Shown here: in pieces, positions 37,837-45,799 of the stretch | Position numbering within the stretch: position 1 is the first letter of the stretch | Layout: every line of letters starts with the position of its first letter | NCBI GenBank assembly: GCA_964654695.1 | Contig: CAZZKJ010000014.1 | Coordinates: 1-51,048 of the forward strand | Reading direction: 5' to 3' | Length of the DNA: 51,048 nucleotides | Source of the DNA: CAZZKJ01 sp964654695 | Lineage (GTDB): Bacteria > Krumholzibacteriota > Krumholzibacteriia > WVZY01 | The notes under the pieces: model-generated | The model's database searches: none | Seen by the model: only the letters and a program-made list of their open reading frames with translations | What the model was told of the DNA's origin: nothing | Translations under genes and position numbers: made by a program

Positions 37837-38436
37837 CTATAGCTTTTGGGCGTTTGAAGCCAGGTATTCGGCCACGCCGTCCGAAGTGGCTTTCATTCCC
37901 TGCTGTCCGTCGGTCCATCCGGCGGGACAGACTTCTCCATGCTTTTCGAAATGATGAAGGGCATCGATCATGCGCAGCATCTCGTCGACATTGCGGCCCA
38001 ACGGCAGATTATTTACCACCTGGTGCTGCACAACACCGTCCTTATCTATAAGAAAAGATGCGCGCATCGCAACTGCGTCAGGATGTTCTATGCCGTATGC
38101 CTGAGTGATGGCATGATTGATATCGGCCACCATCGGAAACTGAACCTCGCCAATACCGCCCTTATCAATAGGAGTGCTCCGCCAATTGAAATGCGTAAAG
38201 TGCGAATCGATGGAAACGCCAACCACTTCAACGCCGCGTTTTTTGAATTCTTCCAGCCTGTGATCATGGGCGATTATCTCGGTAGGACAGACAAAAGTAA
38301 AATCCAGTGGCCAAAAAAACAGCACTACGTGCTTACCCCTTAGATCGGAAAGCTTGAAATTCTCCTTTATGCTGCCGTTCGGCATAACGGCGGGCGCTGT
38401 AAAATCCGGCGCTTCCCTTGCAACTAATACACTCAT
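37837..38436 (-). CDS. Typical 2-Cys peroxiredoxin (AhpC/Prx type)
   Basis: 199 residues. It reduces hydrogen peroxide and organic peroxides. Peroxidatic C50 lies in 'DFTFVCPTE', and resolving C170 in 'GEVCPAGW', the typical 2-Cys arrangement, with a C-terminal tail long enough to swap between subunits. 'VGVSIDSHFTHFNW' carries the conserved segment of the active-site region. AAGGGAG sits 6 bases before the ATG. A short palindrome, TTATC-TT-GATAA, in the upstream region (near 38532-38545) could be an operator, but that is weak. The gene is followed by a very strong terminator. The reductant partner (AhpF or a thioredoxin) is not in this window. Confidence 0.96.
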   Translation of the reverse strand: MSVLVAREAPDFTAPAVMPNGSIKENFKLSDLRGKHVVLFFWPLDFTFVCPTEIIAHDHRLEEFKKRGVEVVGVSIDSHFTHFNWRSTPIDKGGIGEVQFPMVADINHAITQAYGIEHPDAVAMRASFLIDKDGVVQHQVVNNLPLGRNVDEMLRMIDALHHFEKHGEVCPAGWTDGQQGMKATSDGVAEYLASNAQKL

Positions 38437-38594
38437 ACCAGACTCCCTTCAGTGTTAATCGATAATGCTTGCAATTACCATTTAGACCATCGTGATGCGG
38501 CCGGGCTTCCTTTAGAGCAAAGTCTTATCAAGATAATCTAATAAATATTTTTATAAAGTCCAGAACTTCTTTTCGCTCCATCAATTGACTGGAA

Positions 38595-40514
38595 TTATTT
38601 TATGTATCCCAGGCTTTTCAGCGATTCGTAAGTTCTATCATCCAGAGTAGGTGATGGAAGGGCGGAAGTCATAACCCCTTCGCCCATGAGTTTGGCGGAA
38701 AACCGCTTCAAAACCTTAAACTCTTTTGACGCATCCTCGAGCCGGGAAATTAACAGATTATTTATTTCGTTGGGATCCGAATCCAGATTATAAAATTCAT
38801 CGGGGGCAAGCGCGCCTTCGATCAATGCATTCATACTCCAGAATATCGTCCTCAACCCGCGCGGTCTCTTCGCCCAGTCCGTAAGCCGATGAACGTACTT
38901 TGTAGAAATTCTTCTCAAAGCGCGTGTCCTCCCCGCCCGGTCATGAGCGCCGTATCCGGCTTCGATATAAACAAACTCATTGAGCTCAGCGTTGTTGGCT
39001 TCCCCCAGAATGGGAATCAGGCTTTTTCCCTGAATCTCTTTTCGTTTATCGATATCCAGCGCATCTAGAATTGTGGGAAGGATATCCACCGTCCCAACCA
39101 TCGCTTTTGACCGGAAGTGCGCTTTGGATATTCCGGGGGCACGAATAATCAACGGTATGCGCGCGGAAGGCTCATAGGGGTGCAGCCCGTGCTCAAAATA
39201 ATAGTCATGTTCTCCAAGGCTTTCTCCGTGGTCGGCCGTGAAAACAACGACTGTATTTTGGAAAAGCGAGTGCTCTTCGATCCATTGGAGAATTCTCTTT
39301 ACCTGGTCGTCGCAAAAACGAATCTCTCCGTCGTAAAGATCGATCTGCCTCTTCGTCGGAGATTCGTCCTGGGAACTAGCTTTTGAAAACAGCATTTTAT
39401 AAGGTTCAGGTGGCGCGTAAGGAGTATGAGGATCGGTAAAATGCACCCAAAGAAACCAAGGTTTTTCTCGGCCTGAATTTTCTTTCAACCATTTCATAGC
39501 CAGATCCGCCCCGGTGCGGGCATCCTTGTGTCCATGTATGTACTCTTCGAATCCCTGATCGAAACCAAAAGCAGGATAAAGATTACCATTTGTGATGACC
39601 GCTCCTGTACGCCAGCCTGATTCGTGCAGGTATTCGGCCATGGTCCGGTTTTCCGCCGCGAGAGCCTGCATGGCGCCGCTGATGCCGTGCCGCACCGGGT
39701 ACGTACCGGTGTGAATCGATGCGAAGCTGGGGCTGGTTTTCGGCCGCTGGCAGAATGCATTTTCAAAGATAATGCCTTCCCCGGCCAGATGGTCAATCGC
39801 CGGCGAAGTGAGCTGTGCATATCCATAGCAGCCAAGATGATCGGCGCGGAGAGTATCGATCGTAAGGAGAATTAGATTCCAATTCTTGCCGGCAGGGGTG
39901 GAGAAGACGGCCCCGGCCTCTTCTGGTTCGGCTCTTTCCAAAGGAGCAGCCCCGTCATTGAGGACCGATCCTCTGTTAATTACGGACACGATCGAAGGCG
40001 TGAAATAAAAAACCACCCCCGCCGCCAGCATTGAAGCGGCTGTCGCTCTTCGTCGAAAGGCAGAACCGGGTTCTTTCAAAGTCCGAAATTTTTTACAGCG
40101 ATTGATGCTCGCCGAGATAAGCACCAATGATACTATAATTCCTGCGCCCGCAGCAGCCAGGGCCGTGCTTTTTCCGAACCGTTCCTTAGCCAGAAAAACC
40201 GCCCATAACAGAAGATATGTGAAGAAAACGCTATAAAATACCGGCCTGAAAAACCGCGCAGGAAAAAACACCGGACGTCGGGAGACGAGAGAAGCCGCCG
40301 CCCACAGAAAAACCGCGCTGAGAATTCCCCCCAGGATTCCGATACCTGCATATGAACTGCACGTTGAAATGGTTTCGCCGATCGGCGACAAAACGAACAA
40401 ACCGCCCCGGTAAAGAATATATGCGTGGAGCAAACCAATGAGCATTCCCGCAGCGGCGCCATCGATTATGAAAAGTTCGAGCAATCGCAGCCGGTTCCAA
40501 TTGTTTCTCCTCAT
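38595..40514 (-). CDS. Membrane-anchored sulfatase-fold enzyme with Thr nucleophile (phosphotransferase/phosphodiesterase-like)
   Basis: About 639 residues. Five predicted TM helices in the first 180 residues precede an extracytoplasmic alkaline-phosphatase-superfamily domain. Metal and active-site features: 'LLTIDTLRADHLGCYGY' (two Asp), 'KTSPSFASIHTGTYP', 'HFTDPHTPY', 'VVFTADHGESLGEH'. The position of the formylglycine Cys of sulfatases is Thr (T260 in this numbering), so a classic sulfatase reaction is unlikely; Thr is the nucleophile in phosphoethanolamine and phosphoglycerol transferases of the same fold. The C terminus is 'SLKSLGYIK'. I chose ATG 40514, which overlaps the M48 stop as ATGA; ATG 40535 is possible and would overlap by 25 bases. 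Substrate unknown; lipid or envelope glycan headgroups are plausible. Confidence 0.86.
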   Translation of the reverse strand: MRRNNWNRLRLLELFIIDGAAAGMLIGLLHAYILYRGGLFVLSPIGETISTCSSYAGIGILGGILSAVFLWAAASLVSRRPVFFPARFFRPVFYSVFFTYLLLWAVFLAKERFGKSTALAAAGAGIIVSLVLISASINRCKKFRTLKEPGSAFRRRATAASMLAAGVVFYFTPSIVSVINRGSVLNDGAAPLERAEPEEAGAVFSTPAGKNWNLILLTIDTLRADHLGCYGYAQLTSPAIDHLAGEGIIFENAFCQRPKTSPSFASIHTGTYPVRHGISGAMQALAAENRTMAEYLHESGWRTGAVITNGNLYPAFGFDQGFEEYIHGHKDARTGADLAMKWLKENSGREKPWFLWVHFTDPHTPYAPPEPYKMLFSKASSQDESPTKRQIDLYDGEIRFCDDQVKRILQWIEEHSLFQNTVVVFTADHGESLGEHDYYFEHGLHPYEPSARIPLIIRAPGISKAHFRSKAMVGTVDILPTILDALDIDKRKEIQGKSLIPILGEANNAELNEFVYIEAGYGAHDRAGRTRALRRISTKYVHRLTDWAKRPRGLRTIFWSMNALIEGALAPDEFYNLDSDPNEINNLLISRLEDASKEFKVLKRFSAKLMGEGVMTSALPSPTLDDRTYESLKSLGYIK

Positions 40515-41965
40515 TTGCTTATGACCTTTATCCATTCGCCTTTGTCAACTACCTGCTCAAGGGGTTTTTCATTTATAAGAGCGCACTCTCTCTTTTCTTT
40601 CTGCCTCACGCCGATATCGAGCAGTGCTTTTTCGAAACTTCCCTCCCTCGGAATTCTTTTCAAGATTATACGCCGTGGTTTTGTAGCCAGAATTCCTTCG
40701 TCCCTGATCCGGTCAAACCCATTCAATACACGATCGAAAAAGCGCATATAATCCGCAAAAACATCTTTGCCGGCAAAAGCATGAAAGATATAATTCCTGC
40801 CGTCTTTCGTCACGAAAAGCGACATCACGGCGATTACTCTCTCATCGCTGCTTACGATTGACCGGAGCTTCAGTGCGTCAAAACCGTTAATCCTGACTCG
40901 ATCGCGTTTCTGAACTGCCGCTTTGCTTTTGGTAATGAAGGTTTGGGCCTCACCGTTGAGCGAGCCGGATTTTCCCAAAGTCATTTCGAGCACGGCATTG
41001 TTATCGGAGCTGACGAGCCGTACGGAGACAGGCGTGTTTACTAGCTTCCATCCTTGCGGAACCGGAAACTTGAAACCAAGATCCGGATGATAAAATATGC
41101 CGTTCTCGGAAAATCCCTGCCTGGGATCCTCACCATAGATCATGCCGTCGATCATTTTGAGGTATGCGTATTTCTTCAGCTTTAAAGGCTTAAACGCTCC
41201 TTTGGCCTGCCGCTCGGAAGCAAGTCTGTGAACCCTGTTTTCCCGGTCTCCGGGATCCGGATGAGTCGACAGGAAAGCCGGCAGGCTCTTTTGGCCTTCA
41301 ATTGAGTTCATTTTTTTCAATGTTCCAAAGAATCCTGCCATTCTGTGGGCGTTGTAACCCAGATCGGTGGAGTAATCAACTCCCAGCATGTCCGATTCTG
41401 ATTCCTGTTTGCGGCTGAAGCTGAGGAAAAGCAGCCCGATTCCGGTTTCCGCCGCGCCGGCGATTTTCTCAAAATCCTTCCAAATCACGGAACCCAATCC
41501 TAATCCAAGACCCGCCAGGCCGGCTTTAGACATTTGTTCCGCGCTATGGCGGGCAACCACATGGCCGATTTCATGCCCGATGATTCCTGCCAGTTCATCT
41601 TCGGAATTTGCATGGGCCAGTATTCCGCGCGTAACGTAAACGTAACCGCCGGGAAGCGCAAACGCATTTACTACCGGACTGTCTAGCACTCGAAACGTGT
41701 ACCGGAGATTCGGTCTCTGGGAGACCGCCGCCAGCGATTGACCTATCCTGTCGACATAGGCGGCAATATCGCGATCTTTATAAAGACCGTACTGAGCTAT
41801 GATCTGCGGATCGGCCTCTTTGCCCATTGCGATTTCATGCGATTCACTTATCAAGGAAAATGTACGCTTGCCCGTCACATAATCTGTTGAACATGAAAAC
41901 GACCAAACCATGACAATGAATAAAATCAATATACTGTTCGCTATTGTTGAGAAATGTTTGCTCAT
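40511..41965 (-). CDS. M48-family zinc metallopeptidase, probable lipoprotein (BepA/YfgC-like)
   Basis: 484 residues. A signal segment ends in 'SFSC' (C25), a plausible but not ideal lipobox, so probably a periplasmic lipoprotein. The zinc site is H131-E132-I-G-H135, with E188 of 'QESESD' as third ligand, both in M48 context ('FALPGGYVYVTRGILAHANS', 'STHPDPGDRENRV'). The C-terminal 200 residues hold a separate domain ('FYHPDLGFKFPVPQGWKL') seen in some M48 proteins of this type. Family role: quality control of outer-membrane proteins. A strong GGGGGAGG precedes ATG 41965. The stop overlaps the sulfatase-fold gene (ATGA), so the two are co-translated. Confidence 0.93.
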   Translation of the reverse strand: MSKHFSTIANSILILFIVMVWSFSCSTDYVTGKRTFSLISESHEIAMGKEADPQIIAQYGLYKDRDIAAYVDRIGQSLAAVSQRPNLRYTFRVLDSPVVNAFALPGGYVYVTRGILAHANSEDELAGIIGHEIGHVVARHSAEQMSKAGLAGLGLGLGSVIWKDFEKIAGAAETGIGLLFLSFSRKQESESDMLGVDYSTDLGYNAHRMAGFFGTLKKMNSIEGQKSLPAFLSTHPDPGDRENRVHRLASERQAKGAFKPLKLKKYAYLKMIDGMIYGEDPRQGFSENGIFYHPDLGFKFPVPQGWKLVNTPVSVRLVSSDNNAVLEMTLGKSGSLNGEAQTFITKSKAAVQKRDRVRINGFDALKLRSIVSSDERVIAVMSLFVTKDGRNYIFHAFAGKDVFADYMRFFDRVLNGFDRIRDEGILATKPRRIILKRIPREGSFEKALLDIGVRQKEKRECALINEKPLEQVVDKGEWIKVISK

Positions 41966-42085
41966 AGCCTCCCCCTTGTGAATTCATTCACCGGGAATTA
42001 TCAGTTGTTTTGATACGGTATCCAAATCTGCAAAAGCAATAATATGCTCAAGCGGGGGTAATTTTCCAGCAGGAATATTGAATGG

Positions 42086-44212
42086 TCAGGAATCGCCGGA
42101 GGTATCCATATATTTTTTAATCATATATTTGAGCTTATCGCAGTCAACTGGTTTCGTTATGTAATCGTCCATTCCGGTCCGCAGGCATTTGTCCCTGTCC
42201 CTTTGCATCGCTCCGGCTGTGATGGCTATAATCGGAATATGAGAGCCCGTGATTTTCTCGCGATCGCGTATTTCCCTGGTCGTTTCGTATCCGTCCATTA
42301 CCGGCATCTGGCAGTCCATGAGTATCATATCGTAATCCGAAGACTCCATTTTATCGATGGCTTCCCTGCCGTTATCGGCAGTATCGATATTCAGTTTTTC
42401 GTGTTTTAGAAAATTTAAAACCACTTTCTTGTTTATCAGGTTGTCTTCGACCAGGAGTATTCTGGGCGCGCCCGGGAAAAAATGGGACCCTGGATCTTCG
42501 ACTGCGGAACCCTCGGAGATAGTGTGGCGCGTAATAATCTTATCGTTTTTTCCCGACGATTTGGCCCCCATAACGGAACCGAGAACGTTGAGCAGTTGCG
42601 CGGGGCGAACCGGCCTGGATAGATAGGCATCGAATCCGGCGGACTCCATCCTGGCGGCATCACCCTTGCGGCCCACGGACGTCTGCATCACCAGAACCGT
42701 ATCCTTGATTTTCGGGTTCGCCCTCACACCGCGCGCGAAGCTCTCAGGAGTGATATCGGCCATATCGAATTCCACTATCGCTATTTTATAAGGATTATCT
42801 TCCCGGGCGGCTTTATTCATCGCCATTAGAGCCTCCTCTCCGAACTTGAACGAAATGCACAGCGCGCCGCATTTGGACAGTTGGTTCGCCATTACTCTCC
42901 TCGCTACATCATGGGAATGAATAACCAGGATCCTGGTTCCGGTCAAATCCACATCGGAAAGATTAGCCGGTTCCATTTGATCATCTATGGGAAGTTTCAA
43001 CATGAACTCAAAGGTCGAGCCCTCTCCCGGCTTGCTGCTCACCTTGATCCTGCCTCCCATCAGTTCTATGAGCTGCTTGGAGATTGCCAGGCCCAATCCG
43101 GTTCCGCCGAACTTTCTGGTCATGGATCCGTCGGCCTGCGTGAATTTATCGAAAATTGCGTCTAATTTATCTTCGGGAATACCGATACCCGTATCTTTCA
43201 CCGCTATCCAGAGATCAACGCCGCCCGGATATTCATTCAGTTTCTCAATACTAATCAGGACATAGCCTTCGTTCGTAAATTTAATGGCATTGCCGACTAT
43301 ATTTATCAGTATCTGCCTGATTCTTCCGGGATCGGCGACGAACCTGCTGGGAAGGGCGGGATCGAAATCGACGATCAATTCTATTCCCTTTTCTTTCGCC
43401 TGGGCGCCCACAACATCAGCGACTTCTTCCACTGCCGAACGCAAATCGAAGGGAATGGGATCAATGCTGATCTTGCCGGCTTCAATTTTTGAGAAATCCA
43501 GAATGTCATTTATGAGTTTCAACAGGTTATTGGCAGATATTTTTATTATCCGGGCGAATTCCTTCTGCTCATCATCCAGATCCGTATCCAGAAGTAGTTC
43601 GGTCATACCGATGACGCCGGTCATCGGTGTTCTGATCTCATGGCTCATATTAGCCAGAAACTCGCTCTTGGCTTTGTTGGCGGCTTCGGCTTCCTCTTTG
43701 GCTTTTTTCATAACTTCCTGGGATTCTCTGAGAAGCTTCAGATCCGTGACATTTTGTAGCATGACCATGGCCTGATCGACATCACCCCTGACGGTCTTCA
43801 GCGGCATAGCCGAAAGATAAATCTGCCGCACCTGTCCCTGGATTTCCAGGCTCAATTCACCGTGTTCCGTTTTGCTTTTCTTAAATGTTGCCAGGGCCGG
43901 ACAAAGCTTGCACTCGCTCTCGGAGCATCCGAACAGCTCGTGGCATTTTTTAACTTCGCCGGATTCGCCTATGCCGTAGCAGTCGAACCATTCGCAAATC
44001 ACCGAGTTCGCCCATAGCACGTTAAAAGACGAGTCAACAACCATAAAGCCGATGTCGGTGTGGTTTACAAGGGCTGAGAGTTTCTGTCTTTCTCTTTCGA
44101 GGAATTTTATATGCAGATCCTGATTATTAAACCATCTTTCGAGCTCTTCGATCCGGCTCTGCAGATAATTCATATCTTCCAGACTGTTGTTATCGAGATT
44201 GTTTTTCATCAT
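42086..44212 (-). CDS. Soluble hybrid histidine kinase (PAS-HisKA-HATPase-REC-REC) with Cys-motif PAS and degenerate first receiver
   Basis: 708 residues, no membrane helix. Order: N-terminal coiled coil (about 10-45), PAS (about 48-165) with C90, C96, C101 and C104 ('CxxC-P' at 101-105), a coiled linker, HisKA with H191 in 'ANMSHEIRTPM', HATPase_c (G boxes 'DTGIGIP' and 'GGTGLGLAIS'), then two receivers. The first has Glu (E481) at the phosphate-acceptor position and lacks the acidic pair ('VIHSHD'), so it is probably not phosphorylated. The second is canonical, with D633 in 'ILMDCQMPVMDG' and 'VEDN'. No Hpt or DNA-binding domain is present; the signal must pass to a separate protein. The small GAF gene lies 22 bp upstream on the same strand, so the two form a unit. 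Confidence 0.92.
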   Translation of the reverse strand: MMKNNLDNNSLEDMNYLQSRIEELERWFNNQDLHIKFLERERQKLSALVNHTDIGFMVVDSSFNVLWANSVICEWFDCYGIGESGEVKKCHELFGCSESECKLCPALATFKKSKTEHGELSLEIQGQVRQIYLSAMPLKTVRGDVDQAMVMLQNVTDLKLLRESQEVMKKAKEEAEAANKAKSEFLANMSHEIRTPMTGVIGMTELLLDTDLDDEQKEFARIIKISANNLLKLINDILDFSKIEAGKISIDPIPFDLRSAVEEVADVVGAQAKEKGIELIVDFDPALPSRFVADPGRIRQILINIVGNAIKFTNEGYVLISIEKLNEYPGGVDLWIAVKDTGIGIPEDKLDAIFDKFTQADGSMTRKFGGTGLGLAISKQLIELMGGRIKVSSKPGEGSTFEFMLKLPIDDQMEPANLSDVDLTGTRILVIHSHDVARRVMANQLSKCGALCISFKFGEEALMAMNKAAREDNPYKIAIVEFDMADITPESFARGVRANPKIKDTVLVMQTSVGRKGDAARMESAGFDAYLSRPVRPAQLLNVLGSVMGAKSSGKNDKIITRHTISEGSAVEDPGSHFFPGAPRILLVEDNLINKKVVLNFLKHEKLNIDTADNGREAIDKMESSDYDMILMDCQMPVMDGYETTREIRDREKITGSHIPIIAITAGAMQRDRDKCLRTGMDDYITKPVDCDKLKYMIKKYMDTSGDS

Positions 44213-44234
44213 TGATTACTATCCGCGTTTGAGA

Positions 44235-44726
44235 TCAATTCATCTTTTTGCCCTTACCATGCCTCTTTCTCGCGGCATATTCTCCCGCAAGCCATTCCGC
44301 CACTTCTTCGACCATCTCTACTGAAGTCTCGTCGAATGCATTGATCTCATGGCTGTCTATATCTATTTGCGCGAAAATCTCATCACCCTCTCTGATCAGG
44401 ACGACCAGTTCCGACTTGGTTGATGTAGAACAGGCAAGATAGTTTTTTTCCAGGTTTACGTTGGGAACATTCTTGTTGCATTTATCTTCTACCGCGCTCC
44501 CGCATACGCCTTTGCCCACCGAAATGAACACATGATCGGTCGGCGCGCCTATAAAAGGACCTAATCTGAGAACATCATCGGGAAAAAGCTCATATATACC
44601 GGTCCAATGGAAGCACGAGCTGGAATTGTGCAAAAATTCGAGGGCTTTTTTCAATATTTCCTCAAAACCGGAGTTTTCAGATTTCAGTTTTTCAAGTTTT
44701 TCACATATAGCTTTTCCTCGGGTCAT
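44235..44726 (-). CDS. GAF-domain protein resembling free methionine-(R)-sulfoxide reductase
   Basis: 163 residues, a single GAF domain. The fRMsr-like signature is present: 'GKGVCGSAV' (C75), a further C83, 'YLACSTSTKSELVVLI' (C99, aligned with the catalytic Cys of fRMsr) and 'IDIDSHEINAFDETS'. In E. coli-type fRMsr another Cys precedes the GVCG motif; here that position is Val, so activity is plausible but not certain. ATG 44726 follows GGAG by 5 bases; the GTG at 44732 is less likely. The kinase gene begins 22 bp downstream, suggesting a redox-linked signalling pair (inference). A GAF protein without enzyme activity that binds a small ligand is the alternative. Confidence 0.82.
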   Translation of the reverse strand: MTRGKAICEKLEKLKSENSGFEEILKKALEFLHNSSSCFHWTGIYELFPDDVLRLGPFIGAPTDHVFISVGKGVCGSAVEDKCNKNVPNVNLEKNYLACSTSTKSELVVLIREGDEIFAQIDIDSHEINAFDETSVEMVEEVAEWLAGEYAARKRHGKGKKMN

Positions 44727-44834
44727 CGCCACTCCATAACAAGATTCCGTCCTAATACACTTTCAGGCTTACTGCATTATTATCGGTAGGCCTGCATTGG
44801 TCTTTAACATAATTCCTATATAACAAAACTCTTT

Positions 44835-44871
44835 AACAGATAATCGCTATCTGTTGCTAACATTTATGTTA
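44835..44871. repeat. Two adjacent palindromes upstream of the GAF-kinase operon
   Basis: AACAGATA (44835-44842) and TATCTGTT (44848-44855) form a perfect 8-bp inverted repeat with a 5-base gap. Three bases further, TAACAT-TT-ATGTTA (44858-44871) is a perfect 6-bp palindrome with a 2-base gap. Both lie about 110-145 bases before the GAF start and near a possible -10 TATATA, as operators might. No T-run accompanies them, so they are not obvious terminators. Confidence 0.55.
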
Positions 44872-44895
44872 TGCACGCCGTCGTGATGTGGTCTC

Positions 44896-45663
44896 TTACT
44901 CGCCTCCCATTTCCATCAGCCCTTCCTGCATGCCCATGACTTCCATCAGCCCCACTTTCTTATATCCTGCGGGCGCTTCGAATTCCGATTTCGGAATATC
45001 CTTAATTGTGGCTTCTATCACTTCGGATTCGGTATTGGTTGTACCGAGTTCATGGATCACACTCTTGAATTCGATACCGTTTTCGAGCAGCTCAAGATAT
45101 TCGGGTGCATTATCCACCGAATCCTGCGTGAATTCCGTTTTTGTGCAGCCCTCAAACTTTGTCAGGAGGTCGATCATGGTCTTATATTCCTTCATCAACT
45201 TCTCTTCTCGCGTAATCCACGACTCTTTGTAGAGTTCTCCGTTTTTCAAAATTTTGTATTTGGTAGTTTTCATTCCCGCAACCTTGCCGCCGTCACCCGC
45301 CTCGACGATTGTAATTTTGGCCTTTGAGGCCTTCTCCTTGCCCATCATTTCCTTCATCATGGCCATCTGTTCAGGCGGTATATTCTTCATGAATTGATCC
45401 ACCATATTTTTGACGCCGGAACACAGTTCCTCCAGCGTTCCCGAGCCGTAGATTTTTTTTGAACTGCTGTAAAATGTTATGTTGCCTTCCTTGTCTACAA
45501 TCAACCCTCCGTCCGTCCATGTCGTTTTCATTTTTCCATTGGACAGCAAAGTAGTTTCTCCGTTCTTGTCCACCATCATCCAGCCGGCTTGAGCGGCTGC
45601 GCAGTTCAGCATTATTAAACCCGCCGCGGCAATGCAAACCAATTTGCCTGCGTGCTTGAGCAT
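44896..45663 (-). CDS. Exported DUF4412-like protein
   Basis: 255 residues. A signal peptide ('IAAAGLIMLNCAAAQA') precedes the mature start 'GWMMVDKNGETTLLSNGK'. The pattern of a secreted beta-rich protein with 'KTTKYKILKNGELYKESWIT' and a Met-rich helical segment ('MAMMKEMMGKEKASKAK') resembles DUF4412 proteins, whose role is unknown; they may bind hydrophobic ligands. The assignment is by pattern, not by search. The C terminus is Met/Gly-rich ('MGMQEGLMEMGGE'). GGAGG lies 6-7 bases before the ATG. No neighbour clarifies its function. Confidence 0.75.
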   Translation of the reverse strand: MLKHAGKLVCIAAAGLIMLNCAAAQAGWMMVDKNGETTLLSNGKMKTTWTDGGLIVDKEGNITFYSSSKKIYGSGTLEELCSGVKNMVDQFMKNIPPEQMAMMKEMMGKEKASKAKITIVEAGDGGKVAGMKTTKYKILKNGELYKESWITREEKLMKEYKTMIDLLTKFEGCTKTEFTQDSVDNAPEYLELLENGIEFKSVIHELGTTNTESEVIEATIKDIPKSEFEAPAGYKKVGLMEVMGMQEGLMEMGGE

Positions 45664-45799
45664 TACACACCTCCGATTGAGTCCAGAAGAATAGGGCCGG
45701 TTCCCGAATTGAAAGATGTAAAAAGCCCTTAAGTCAGAGCATTAAACAGATAACACAAACCGGTCTAAGTGCTCCATAACAATCTTACGGAGATGATTA

